Source: Intrasporangium calvum DSM 43043 (GTDB taxonomy: Bacteria > Actinomycetota > Actinomycetes > Actinomycetales > Dermatophilaceae). Taken from it: 64,000 nt of DNA. A model generated the notes under the pieces. It worked only from the letters and a program-made list of their open reading frames with translations. It was not told where the DNA came from and did not search any database. Of the stretch, positions 20,950-28,979 are shown piece by piece. Numbering within the stretch: the stretch's first letter is position 1; the number at the start of each line of letters is the position of its first letter. The position numbers and the translations under genes are program-made. The stretch covers positions 1,302,001 through 1,366,000 of the forward strand of contig NC_014830.1 of NCBI RefSeq assembly GCF_000184685.1, read 5' to 3'.

Positions 20950-21855
20950 TCACCCGCGGTCGAGCACCTGACGCACGGTCGACGTCGGGAAGCGCGCAGT
21001 CGACCGGGCGATGGACCACAGCTCGTGAGTCGCCGACTCCAGGGAGGTCACGCAGTCCGCGACGGCGGTGGCGGAGACCTGCACGGCCTGGCGCACCATC
21101 TCGTCGACGCGCATGTCGGGTCCGAGCGCGAACCGGCGGGACGAGCCCGGTGACACCACCGACTCGTAGTCGCGGAACTTGAACTCGCCTCCGGGCAGGG
21201 CAGGCTCCCAGACCGTCCACGCAGCGGGGATCCCGAAGGCGTCGGCCGTGATGAGACCGTGGAGGGACGTCGCGACGATCGCCGAGCAGGCCGCGATCTC
21301 GTCGACCACCTGGGGGATCGACCGGTTCACGTCGATGAGCCGGACGCGGCCGGGCTGGGCGGCCGCCAGGCCCCGGAGGTGCGGGTCGTCCCGGTGGTGC
21401 CCGTGGGCGGCGATGCCCAGCTCCCAGCGCGCGGCCGGACGGCGTCGGTGTCGAGCGACGAGCAGACCGGGGTCGCCGAGGGCGCAGCCGGGTGGGTTGC
21501 CGACCAGCTCGCGAGTGAGCTGGCCCCGGACCGCCAGGAAGGTCGCAGCCGGCAGGGCCCGCGGGGCTTCGTGCATCAGGCCGCTGCCCCAGACGACCCC
21601 GTCGAAGTCGGCGGGAAGGAACTCGAGGATGCTGCCGACCCCGACGAACCGGGCGCGCGCCGGCTCGCGGTGGACCGGCACGATCCCGTAGCGGGGCAGG
21701 AGCCACGGCGTCATCGCGTCGCCGAAGTTCTCATGGCCGTCCCACCAGTAGCCCTGGATCGAGGTGCCGCCGCGCCACACCGGCGCCTGCAGGCTCGCGC
21801 CCAGGAGGCGGCGGAGGGCCCGGGCCCTCCGCCGCGCTGGCTGGCTGTAGTCCAC
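20950..21855 (-). CDS. Second polysaccharide pyruvyltransferase-family protein
   Basis: A 301-residue protein of the same family as that at 6613. Conserved blocks are GHENFGDAMTPWLLPRYG, FVGVGSILEFLP, VVWGSGLMHE, LGDPGLLV, and the C-terminal ATSLHGLITADAFGIPAAW. It is short but carries all blocks. GTG at 21855 is chosen because GATACT lies 7 nt upstream; a 38-residue longer open frame would overlap the divergent gene's leader. Monocistronic. Its acceptor probably differs from that of the 6613 protein, since the two are only distantly similar. Confidence 0.78.
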   Translation of the reverse strand: MDYSQPARRRARALRRLLGASLQAPVWRGGTSIQGYWWDGHENFGDAMTPWLLPRYGIVPVHREPARARFVGVGSILEFLPADFDGVVWGSGLMHEAPRALPAATFLAVRGQLTRELVGNPPGCALGDPGLLVARHRRRPAARWELGIAAHGHHRDDPHLRGLAAAQPGRVRLIDVNRSIPQVVDEIAACSAIVATSLHGLITADAFGIPAAWTVWEPALPGGEFKFRDYESVVSPGSSRRFALGPDMRVDEMVRQAVQVSATAVADCVTSLESATHELWSIARSTARFPTSTVRQVLDRG

Positions 21856-21862
21856 GGTGCGC

Positions 21863-21868
21863 AGTATC
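21863..21868 (-). promoter_or_regulatory. -10 element of the pyruvyltransferase-family gene, leaderless
   Basis: GATACT on the minus strand ends 7 nt before the GTG at 21855; no Shine-Dalgarno in the spacer. Confidence 0.45.
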
Positions 21869-21949
21869 GCAGGGCAGCCGTCGGCGGCCTGCCCCCTACC
21901 ATGGGGCGCAACGAACGGGCGTGCACGGCGGGCTAGGAGCGGTTGACGG

Positions 21950-22918
21950 ATGAAGCGGGGAATCTCCACGGCGGGCCTGGTGGCGTTCCTTCTCGTCGAC
22001 CTCGTGCTCGTCTACCTGGCCCTGCGCCCGCCAGCAGTCGGGACCGCCCCCGCCACCCCCCGCGGCGTCGTCACGAGCGCTCCCGTCGCCACGGTCGGGG
22101 CGCCCGCCCCGGGACCCGACGGGACGCTGTCGCCGACGACACCACGCACGGCCCCCACCGGATCCACCGTTGGCCAACGGTCGCCACGACCGGTCCGGGT
22201 CCTGCTGGCCGCCCTCGACCTCGAGGTCGCGTGGCGGGCGACGGTCGGCACATGCGCCGCGGGCGGGGCCAGGCTGGCCATCTCCGTGGACGGTGGCGCG
22301 ACGTGGGACGACGTCGAGGCCCCCTCGGCAACCATCTCGAGGATCCAGCCGCTCGACCGGGACGAGGGCTTCGTCGTCGGTGGGGTGGAGGGCTGCGGCC
22401 AGGACCAGTTCACCACCCGGGACGGGGGGCGGGCCTGGGCGGGTCCGACGGCGCTCGTGGGTGCTTGGGCGCGCCGGCTGGACCGCCCGACCGAGGTCAC
22501 GACTCCGCAGTCGCCCACGGCTGAGCCGTGCGAGGGCGACATCGTCATCGACCTGTCCCGCACGTCGGCGCAGCAGGCCGAGGCGCTGTGCAGCGACGGA
22601 GGGGTCAGGGTCACCGGTGACGGGGGCGTCAGCTGGCGTGACTCCGGTCAGGCGTCCGGAGCACTGGCTCTCTCCAACCGCCTCGAGGGCGGGGTCCTCG
22701 CGACGTACGTCGCCCGCGTCGGTGTCGAGGGGTGCGACGGGGTCCAGGTCGCCAAGGTGACCCAGGGGGCTGACCCGGTGGAGGTGGCGTGCATCCGCTC
22801 GGTCCGGGCGACCGGCGGCGACGTGGCCATCTCCGTGGCGGACGAGGCCGGATGGCTCGTCGTCGACGACCGGACGTGGGTCAGTGGTGCTGGCCTGACC
22901 GTCTGGGAAGAGGCCTGA
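21950..22918 (+). CDS. Membrane-anchored protein with BNR/Asp-box repeats
   Basis: A 322-residue extracytoplasmic protein. One N-terminal hydrophobic segment (about residues 7-26) acts as signal or anchor, then a Pro/Thr/Ala-rich linker to about residue 80. The globular part has Asp-box motifs SVDGGATWDDV, TRDGGRAWAG and TGDGGVSWRDSG, the S-x-D-x-G-x-T-W pattern of BNR beta-propellers found in sialidases and photosystem-assembly factors. No catalytic residues are identifiable. AGGAG precedes the ATG and a TACCAT at 21897-21902 could be the -10. It ends 11 bp from the convergent LCP gene; a role in wall-glycan binding is conjecture. Confidence 0.65.
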   Translation: MKRGISTAGLVAFLLVDLVLVYLALRPPAVGTAPATPRGVVTSAPVATVGAPAPGPDGTLSPTTPRTAPTGSTVGQRSPRPVRVLLAALDLEVAWRATVGTCAAGGARLAISVDGGATWDDVEAPSATISRIQPLDRDEGFVVGGVEGCGQDQFTTRDGGRAWAGPTALVGAWARRLDRPTEVTTPQSPTAEPCEGDIVIDLSRTSAQQAEALCSDGGVRVTGDGGVSWRDSGQASGALALSNRLEGGVLATYVARVGVEGCDGVQVAKVTQGADPVEVACIRSVRATGGDVAISVADEAGWLVVDDRTWVSGAGLTVWEEA

Positions 22919-22929
22919 CCGCTCGACCG

Positions 22930-23976
22930 CTACTCGTACGTCTCGAGCTCGTCGGTGCGGATCGCCTCACCGAGCTGCGTCATCCGCGCATCGTCGACGA
23001 CGTCGATCGACTGCCCGTCAGCGCTGGTGCCGAAGCCGCTGAACGGTGCGGTGATGAAGCGGACGTCGCCCCCTCGGATGTGCCGCATCGCGAAGGCCTC
23101 CGAACGCATGGTGGAGGCGTCGAGGTTCTGGTCCACGGTGAGGTTGCTCGTCGCGGCGTCGAGGAAGTCCTTGAGCTGCAGGGGGTTGGTCAGGGTCTCC
23201 CGGCTGAGCGCCTTGAGCATCAGGGCCTTGATGAAGGCCTGCTGCCGCTTGCCGCGCGAGATGTCACCCTCGCTCAGCTGGTAGCGCTGGCGCACGAAGA
23301 CGAGGGCTGTCTCGCCGTCCATGTGCATCATCCCCTTGGGAAAGACCTTCCCGTTCCCCTCGGACGCCTCCTCGACATTGACGTCGACGCCGCCGACCGC
23401 GTCGGTCATCGCCTTGAACCCCTCGAAACCCACCATGGCCACGTGGTCGATCTCGGTGCCGAGCAGGTTCTGCATCGTCTTCACCAGGAGCGGCGCACCG
23501 CCGTAGGCGTAGGCAGCGTTGAGCTTCGCCTCACCGCGCCCCGGGATCGGCACCCAGAGGTCACGGGGGAAGTGGATGAGGGTGACGTCGCGGCGGTCCT
23601 CCGGCACGTGGACGAGGACCATGACGTCCGATCGTGAGCCGGTGTCGCCGGGTCGGGCGTCGTTGCCGATGAGCAGGTAGTTGGTCCCGTTCGCCTCGGG
23701 CTGGGCGACGACGTCACCGTCCTTGCCCGTCGGCCGGGTGCCCACATCGGGCAGGAGCGTTGCCTGCTTGACGTTGTCCGTGATGATGTGGTTGAGCCAG
23801 CCGAGGTAGCCGCCGACGACGAGCACGGGGACCAGCAGGAGCACGAGCGCCGCCACGAGCACCTTCCGGTTGCGACGGCGTTCCCGGCTCGCCCGCCTCG
23901 GCGGGGGCTCGGCGGCCTCGCCGTCCCCCGTCGCGTCGAAGAGGTCCGGCTCGTCCACCTCCCGAGCGCCATCCAC
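22930..23976 (-). CDS. LytR-CpsA-Psr (LCP) family glycopolymer transferase
   Basis: A 348-residue membrane protein that would move undecaprenyl-pyrophosphate-linked polymer onto peptidoglycan. A cytoplasmic Arg-rich N-terminus is followed by a membrane segment (about 39-61), then the LCP domain: YLLIGNDARPGDTGSRSDVMVLVHV, FPRDLWVPIPGRGEAKLNAAYAYGG, DHVAMVGFEGFKAM and FVRQRYQLSEGDISRGKRQQ. The conserved Arg and Asp residues of the phosphate site are all present. GTG at 23976 lies 6 nt after TAGACT. In this locus it is the natural last step that attaches the polymer to the wall. Confidence 0.92.
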   Translation of the reverse strand: MDGAREVDEPDLFDATGDGEAAEPPPRRASRERRRNRKVLVAALVLLLVPVLVVGGYLGWLNHIITDNVKQATLLPDVGTRPTGKDGDVVAQPEANGTNYLLIGNDARPGDTGSRSDVMVLVHVPEDRRDVTLIHFPRDLWVPIPGRGEAKLNAAYAYGGAPLLVKTMQNLLGTEIDHVAMVGFEGFKAMTDAVGGVDVNVEEASEGNGKVFPKGMMHMDGETALVFVRQRYQLSEGDISRGKRQQAFIKALMLKALSRETLTNPLQLKDFLDAATSNLTVDQNLDASTMRSEAFAMRHIRGGDVRFITAPFSGFGTSADGQSIDVVDDARMTQLGEAIRTDELETYE

Positions 23977-23982
23977 CCGGCC

Positions 23983-23988
23983 AGTCTA
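23983..23988 (-). promoter_or_regulatory. -10 element of the LCP gene, leaderless
   Basis: TAGACT on the minus strand ends 6 nt before the GTG at 23976. Confidence 0.5.
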
Positions 23989-24004
23989 GGTCGGCGCCGC
24001 TGAA

Positions 24005-24010
24005 TACACT
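24005..24010 (+). promoter_or_regulatory. -10 element of the gene at 24018, leaderless
   Basis: TACACT ends 7 nt before the ATG at 24018. It forms, with the LCP -10, a compact divergent promoter pair 16 bp apart. Confidence 0.5.
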
Positions 24011-24017
24011 GACCGTC

Positions 24018-24599
24018 ATGTCAAGAAGGCCGGGGCCCATCAGCGGCGACGTCCCTGTCGCGGTGGGCGCCGCCCTCCTGTTCGTCGTCTACGTGTGGGT
24101 GCTGACCCGGGCGACCGTCCCCGTGGTCACCACGCTGGCCTTCGCCAGCGACACCCGCCCCAAGGTGTATGCCGGTCTGCTCGCGCTGCTGGTCGGGCTC
24201 CCCGGGTGCCTGCTCACGTTGCCGAGGGCCCTGGCCGCTGATCCCCCGCGGGTGCAGCCGTCGGTGCGGGAGCGACGACAGATGGCCGCCCGCCGCAGGT
24301 CCTTCCTCAAGACCGACGTCATCGGGCTGGCGGCCCTGCTGTTCGCCCAGGTCCCGCTGCCCGCGCCGTGGGGTCCTGCCGGCAAGGCGGCCACGATCGC
24401 CAACATCACCAAGTCAGCCGAGATCGTGGAACTCAGCGCCCGCTTCGCGAACTGGTCGATCGGCATCTTCGGCATCGGGGTGCTCGCGGCGGTCATGGTG
24501 CGCGTCTACAGCCATGCGGCAGCGTTCCGGGTCCTCGGCATCGTCCTCGCTTTCGGCGTTCCCGTGATCGCGTGGTTCATCCTCGTGCGGTCGATCTGA
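24018..24599 (+). CDS. Conserved membrane protein of unknown function
   Basis: A 193-residue protein with about five hydrophobic segments (roughly residues 13-32, 48-68, 97-117, 145-162 and 168-190) and a basic cytoplasmic loop VRERRQMAARRRSFLKTD. I do not recognise a family. The ATG at 24018 lies 7 nt after a TACACT hexamer, with no ribosome binding site. It sits between the LCP gene (divergent) and a convergent pair of GT4 genes, so it may serve the same polysaccharide system, but nothing in its sequence shows this. Confidence 0.7.
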   Translation: MSRRPGPISGDVPVAVGAALLFVVYVWVLTRATVPVVTTLAFASDTRPKVYAGLLALLVGLPGCLLTLPRALAADPPRVQPSVRERRQMAARRRSFLKTDVIGLAALLFAQVPLPAPWGPAGKAATIANITKSAEIVELSARFANWSIGIFGIGVLAAVMVRVYSHAAAFRVLGIVLAFGVPVIAWFILVRSI

Positions 24600-24641
24600 A
24601 CGCCGGCGGCACTCCGCGCGCGAGCGTCGTCACCCGGCGGC

Positions 24642-25706
24642 TCAGCGGCTGCGGTTCTGGTCCTGGAGGCGCCTGACGACCTCTGCCACGGTGGCGGCGC
24701 TGTCGCGCCACCGTCTTCGGCTGGCGTTCGCTCGCCCGGCTCGCCTCAGCGAGTCCCGGCGACTCTCGTCGTGCTCCAGGCCCAGGACGGCGCCCGGGAG
24801 GTCGCTCGTCGCGGCGACCAGGACGGCCCCGTCTCCCGCGACCTCTGGAATGGAAGCCGCTGCGAGGGCCACGACGGGGCAGCCGCGCCGCTGGGCCTCG
24901 ATGACGGGCAGCCCGAAGCCTTCGTACCGCGAGGGGAAGACGAGGCAGCGGGCGTGGTCGTACAGCCAGATGATCTCCTCGTCGGAGAGCCGCCCGGCGA
25001 ACGTGGCCCCGCGCCACGTCTGTCGGTGCTCGGCCTGGAACACCCGATCGCCGCCGGATGCCCCGACGACCACCGACCGGATCCCTTCCGCCTCGAGAGC
25101 GGTCAGGGCTGCGGCGAGGTTCTTGTGACGCGCGAACGTCCCGACGCAGAGGACGAAGTCCTCGTCGAGGTGCGGCAGCTGCGGACGGCTCGGCTCGACG
25201 CCGTCCACGTGGTCGCTCCCGTTCCCCGCGACGACGATGCTTCCCTGCGACACGTGGAGGACGGCGGCGAGCTCCGACGCGCTGAAAGTGGAGACGGTCA
25301 GGATGGCCGCTGCGCGGCGGGCGAGGATGCGGTACATCAGGCGGTACCACGTCCCGAACAGCGTGCTGTACGTGTCAGGGAACCGGAACGGGGAGGCGTC
25401 GTGCATGGTGACGATCTGGCGTCGGGCGGCCAGCGGCGCGGGGCCACCCAGGCTGACGAGCAGCTGTCGTCGGGCCACCCACGGGAGCCAGAGCTGCTCG
25501 AAGAGGGTGCCGCTGAGCGGGGCGCGCCTGACGACCACGTCGAGCGGCAGCCACGAGGGGACGTCGGCGTCGCGGGGGAGGTGCAGCGTGACCGGGCCGT
25601 CGAGCAGGGGCAGCATCCGCCGCGCGATCTCGCCGGCGTAGCGCTGGGTCCCGGTGACGGGTTGGCTGAGCCACTTGCCGTTGAGCCCCACGCCTCCGGC
25701 GCTCAT
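24642..25706 (-). CDS. Family 4 glycosyltransferase
   Basis: A 354-residue GT-B enzyme resembling mannosyl/rhamnosyl-type GT4s of O-antigen loci. It begins GVGLNGKWLSQPVTGTQRYAGEIA (glycine-rich loop near the N-terminus), has TMHDASPFRFPDTYS, LTVSTFSASELAAVL, VLCVGTFARHKNLAAALTAL, and VFPSRYEGFGLPVIEAQRRGCPVVALAAASIPEVAGDGA, a classic E-x7-E donor motif. ATG at 25706 in an ATGA overlap with the upstream gene, so the two GT4 genes are cotranslated. Confidence 0.9.
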   Translation of the reverse strand: MSAGGVGLNGKWLSQPVTGTQRYAGEIARRMLPLLDGPVTLHLPRDADVPSWLPLDVVVRRAPLSGTLFEQLWLPWVARRQLLVSLGGPAPLAARRQIVTMHDASPFRFPDTYSTLFGTWYRLMYRILARRAAAILTVSTFSASELAAVLHVSQGSIVVAGNGSDHVDGVEPSRPQLPHLDEDFVLCVGTFARHKNLAAALTALEAEGIRSVVVGASGGDRVFQAEHRQTWRGATFAGRLSDEEIIWLYDHARCLVFPSRYEGFGLPVIEAQRRGCPVVALAAASIPEVAGDGAVLVAATSDLPGAVLGLEHDESRRDSLRRAGRANASRRRWRDSAATVAEVVRRLQDQNRSR

Positions 25707-26878
25707 CGGGGCCGTCCTGCGCCGGCGCCCGGTGGCAGGACCGAGTCGTAGAGGGAGAGGTAGTCCTCGGCGACCCGATCCCAGGTGAAGTCCTCGACGT
25801 TTCGGCGGCCGTTGTCGGCCAGGACCGCACGCAGCGCCGGATCGTCGATGACCCGGCGGATGGCGCGTCCCAGGGCAGTGGCGTCCGTGGGGTCCACGAG
25901 GAGCGCGTCGACCCCGTCCGTGACGATGTCGCGGGCTCCGCTGTTCGCAGTGAGGACCAGCGGCGAGCCGCCCCGCCAGGCCTCGAGGGCCACGATCCCG
26001 AAGGCCTCGACGCGACTGGGCACCACCACGACCGACGACTGCTCCATGAGCCAGGCCACCTCGGGCCGGCTGATCCGGCCGGGGAGGACCACCGAGTCGG
26101 TGAGGCCGAGCTGCTCGACGAGCCTGGTGAGCTCGGGGAGCGCAGAGCCGGCGCCGGCGATGACGAGGCGCTCGCCGGGGAGCCGAGCCGAGCCGAAGGC
26201 CCGGACGAGCAGGTCGAACCCCTTGACGGCCTCGACCCGCCCGACGGCGCCCACGACGACCCCGCGTCCCGGCCACCACTCCGGGGGAGTGCCCGGAGCT
26301 CGCTCAGCGTCGGCATCGAGCTCCACCCCGTTGGGGACGACGACGGGTTCCTTGGTCGCATAGGTGTTCACGAGGTCGCGCGCCACCATGCTCGAGCAGG
26401 CGGTGACTGCCACGGCGCGGTCGCCCGCGACGCGCAGGGCCCGGCGGAGCAGTGCCGACCTCTCAAAGACCTGGTGATCGTCCATGAAGGTCTCGCCATG
26501 ACCACTGACGACCAGCGGCGTGCGCGTGAGCCGGCTGAGGGCCAGCGCGTACACGCCGTTGGGGCCGAAGCAGTGGACGTGGAGGACGTCCGGCCGGAAG
26601 CTGCGGTAGGCCAGGAGCCAGGAACGCAGGGCGGCGGGCAGCTCCAGGCCGAAACGGAGGAGGGACCGGAAGGATCGAGCCGGCAGCGGCGTGGGCAGGT
26701 CCCGGACCTCGACGCCGTCGATCTGCCGGGTCCCGAGGTGCTCGCCCCGGTCCACGGTCCAGACCACGACCTGGTGGCCCCGCGAGGCGAACACCCGGGC
26801 CACGTGCCGGACGTGCTCCTCGACTCCGCCGGTGTGTGGATCGAATGATGACGAGACGAGCGCGACTCGCCGATCCAT
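25703..26878 (-). CDS. Family 4 glycosyltransferase
   Basis: A 391-residue GT-B enzyme. N-terminal VALVSSSFDPHTGGVEEHVRHVARVFASRGHQVVVWT, then VLHVHCFGPNGVYALAL and VSGHGETFMDD; C-terminal VGAVGRVEAVKGFDLLVRAF and VVVPSRVEAFGIVALEAWRGGSPLV with the E-x7-E motif. The ATG at 26878 has GGAGGG just upstream; the leader of about 45 nt starts at a TAGGGT (26923-26928 complement). First gene of a two-gene operon with 24642-25706. Confidence 0.9.
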   Translation of the reverse strand: MDRRVALVSSSFDPHTGGVEEHVRHVARVFASRGHQVVVWTVDRGEHLGTRQIDGVEVRDLPTPLPARSFRSLLRFGLELPAALRSWLLAYRSFRPDVLHVHCFGPNGVYALALSRLTRTPLVVSGHGETFMDDHQVFERSALLRRALRVAGDRAVAVTACSSMVARDLVNTYATKEPVVVPNGVELDADAERAPGTPPEWWPGRGVVVGAVGRVEAVKGFDLLVRAFGSARLPGERLVIAGAGSALPELTRLVEQLGLTDSVVLPGRISRPEVAWLMEQSSVVVVPSRVEAFGIVALEAWRGGSPLVLTANSGARDIVTDGVDALLVDPTDATALGRAIRRVIDDPALRAVLADNGRRNVEDFTWDRVAEDYLSLYDSVLPPGAGAGRPR

Positions 26879-26922
26879 GTCCCTCCGCCCGTATGTCGTG
26901 GCCGCCCAGCGGCAGCCGGCTC

Positions 26923-26932
26923 ACCCTATGAT
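26923..26932. promoter_or_regulatory. Overlapping divergent -10 elements
   Basis: ACCCTATGAT reads TATGAT (26927-26932) on the plus strand toward the gene at 26990 and TAGGGT (26923-26928) on the minus strand toward the gene at 26878. The two hexamers share two base pairs, so polymerase could occupy only one at a time. Both genes have Shine-Dalgarno sites and leaders of about 45-55 nt. Confidence 0.45.
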
Positions 26933-26989
26933 GCGGGAGCGCTCGGCGGGAGTGGTCCGCGCCCGGCCGAAGACCCGAACGGAGGCCCA

Positions 26990-28057
26990 GTGCCACGCCT
27001 GACGATCGCCACCGTGGCTGCCGAACACCCCATGGGCGCTCAGGTGTACGAGGCCGAGATTGCTCATCGGGCGGACGCCGCGCTGGCTGCCGTGGACGGG
27101 GAGGGGTGGCAGGCTCGTCGGCTCACCGTTCGCTCCTTCCGAGCGGCCACGCCGGGCAACCGCAGACTGCCGATGGGCTGGGTGACCACCACGTCACCCG
27201 CGGCCCGACGGGAGCTCGGGCGGCTTCTCTACGCCGGCGACACGGTGTCCCATCGGACGAACCTCGAGCTCCCACCCTCCCCCCGGGCGGACGTCGTCAC
27301 CCTCCATGACGTCGTGGCCTGGAAGTTCCCCGACGAGTCCGCCCCCGTAGCGGCCGCCCGGGACGAGCTGCGTCGCGCGGCGGCGGTCATCTGCGTGTCC
27401 CACTTCAGTGCCGCGGAGGCCGTCGAGCTGCTCGGCATCGAGGCGCCCCACGTCGTGCACAACGGGGTCGACAGCCGCTTCTTCGACCCGTCCTCGGCTC
27501 ACCCAGAGGTCCTCCACCGGCTCGGGGTCGATGGCGCGTACGTCCTCGTCACCGGCGGTGCCTCCGCCCGGAAGAACCTCGAAGGGCTCGCGGTGGCCTG
27601 GCAAGAGGTGTCGCGGGCCAGGCCGGACCTCACTCTCGTCCTGTCCGGGCCGGAGCACCCTCGCCGCACCGCACTCTTCGCCGATGTTCCGTCGGCTCGG
27701 CTCGTCGGGCGCGTCAACGGCTCGCTCCTCCCTTCGCTGGTCGCCGGCTCATCGGCCCTGGTCGTGCCATCTCATTACGAGGGCTTCGGTCTGCCCGCGC
27801 TCGAGGGCATGGCCGCGGGCGTGCCCGTGGTGGCGGCTCGCACCAGCTCGCTCCCGGAGGTCGTCGGGGACGGCGGTCTCCTCGTGGACCCCACCCCCCG
27901 AGGCCTGAGCGGGGGCATCCTCGTCGCGGTCTCCGGCGAGTCCGAGGTCTTGGCCATGGCGCGTCGAGGTCGCCGGAGAGCGGAGGCCTTCACGTGGGAG
28001 GAAAGTGCGCGACGACACGCTGAGGTCTGGTCCGCCGTGGCTCGTTCGTGCGCGTGA
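26990..28057 (+). CDS. Family 4 glycosyltransferase
   Basis: A 355-residue GT-B enzyme. Motifs: VVTLHDVVAWKFPDESAP, AAAVICVSHFSAAEAVELLGI, VLVTGGASARKNLEGLAVAW and VVPSHYEGFGLPALEGMAAGVPVVAARTSSLPEVVGDGGLLVDP, which holds the E-x7-E donor site. GTG start at 26990 with GGAGG upstream. Divergent from the GT4 pair at 24642-26878. It is the last recognisable gene of the polysaccharide locus on this side. Confidence 0.88.
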   Translation: MPRLTIATVAAEHPMGAQVYEAEIAHRADAALAAVDGEGWQARRLTVRSFRAATPGNRRLPMGWVTTTSPAARRELGRLLYAGDTVSHRTNLELPPSPRADVVTLHDVVAWKFPDESAPVAAARDELRRAAAVICVSHFSAAEAVELLGIEAPHVVHNGVDSRFFDPSSAHPEVLHRLGVDGAYVLVTGGASARKNLEGLAVAWQEVSRARPDLTLVLSGPEHPRRTALFADVPSARLVGRVNGSLLPSLVAGSSALVVPSHYEGFGLPALEGMAAGVPVVAARTSSLPEVVGDGGLLVDPTPRGLSGGILVAVSGESEVLAMARRGRRRAEAFTWEESARRHAEVWSAVARSCA

Positions 28058-28273
28058 GAAATGTGCTGGAAGGCCCTCTCTCGTGATGATTTCTCCCACT
28101 TCCGGGCCCCGGGTCACAGATCCGCAAACAGCGGTGTGACCTGCGCGGAAAGGCGCGGCACCGGAGGCGGCCATGCGGTATCGTCTGCCTCGGCTCGCGG
28201 GGAGCGTTGTTTGCAGTTTCAGAGCCGCGGAGCACCCGAGCAGCGTCCATATTCCTGAGGGGGAGTCACCCAC

Positions 28274-28897
28274 ATGACCCACAACGAGACCGGCTCCGGC
28301 TTGCGCCCTTCGCGGCGCACCGTGGTCAAGGGCGCGGCCTGGGCGGTCCCCGCCGTCGCCGTCGCCGCCAGCACACCCGCTTCGGCGTCATCGCCCGTTC
28401 CGCCCGAGATCCAGTTCGGTGAGAGCCAGCTCTGCAAGCTGCCGGGTGCGTCACAAGCAGACAACTGCTACGACAAGGGCTACGTCGCGTTCCTGGTCTT
28501 CGACAACACGGCGAACACGCAGCCGTACTACCTGTGCTCAGTGGAGAGCTTCACTGCCAAGGGCGCAGAGCTGTGCGTGGTGGGGATCTCGGAGGTGACC
28601 TCGAGCGAGGCGTGCCAGACGCTCGTCGCCCCGAACGACGGGATCCTGATTCCGGCCGAGCAGGAAGTCACCGTTGCCGTCTGGACCAACTCCAGTTCCA
28701 GCAGCGCCAGCGGCACCTTCCAGGTCACCTTCACCGGGTCCTTCGAGGGCTGCCCGTCGGTGGACGCGCCCGAGGTCCAGTCTGGTCACCTTACGGGGAG
28801 CTCTTGGCCGGGCGACGACCAAGGTTCCTGCAAGCCTCCGGCTGCTTGCACGACGGTTCCCTCCGCCTGTGACAGCGTCTGTGCCACGACTGCCTGA
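28274..28897 (+). CDS. Tat-exported small Cys-rich protein
   Basis: A 207-residue secreted protein of no family I recognise. The N-terminus has a twin-arginine signal (SRRTVVKGAAW, Arg14-Arg15, then a hydrophobic stretch) with likely cleavage after ASA near residue 38. The mature part has ten cysteines, four of them in the last 25 residues (KPPAACTTVPSACDSVCATTA region), and a Ser-rich stretch SSSSSAS. A GAGGGGGAG ribosome binding site precedes the ATG. Its neighbour across a shared terminator is a MauE-thioredoxin fusion, so a disulfide-bonded product oxidised by that protein is a reasonable guess. Confidence 0.7.
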   Translation: MTHNETGSGLRPSRRTVVKGAAWAVPAVAVAASTPASASSPVPPEIQFGESQLCKLPGASQADNCYDKGYVAFLVFDNTANTQPYYLCSVESFTAKGAELCVVGISEVTSSEACQTLVAPNDGILIPAEQEVTVAVWTNSSSSSASGTFQVTFTGSFEGCPSVDAPEVQSGHLTGSSWPGDDQGSCKPPAACTTVPSACDSVCATTA

Positions 28898-28913
28898 CCG
28901 TTTCAGAGCCACA

Positions 28914-28944
28914 CCGAGCCCACGCGTAATGCGCGTGGGCTCGG
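28914..28944. terminator. Bidirectional hairpin terminator
   Basis: A perfect 13-bp stem (CCGAGCCCACGCG with its complement) around a 5-nt loop TAATG lies between the ends of the convergent Tat-protein and MauE-thioredoxin genes. There is no U-run, as is usual in actinobacteria. Confidence 0.75.
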
Positions 28945-28979
28945 CATGTCATGGAGGAGGGCTGGCGCCCGGCCGCACC

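Noticed and set aside
28058-28273. A small gene or RNA between the GT4 and the Tat protein
   Set aside because: Short open frames here lack ribosome binding sites and similarity to anything I recognise; the stretch is best read as promoter and leader.
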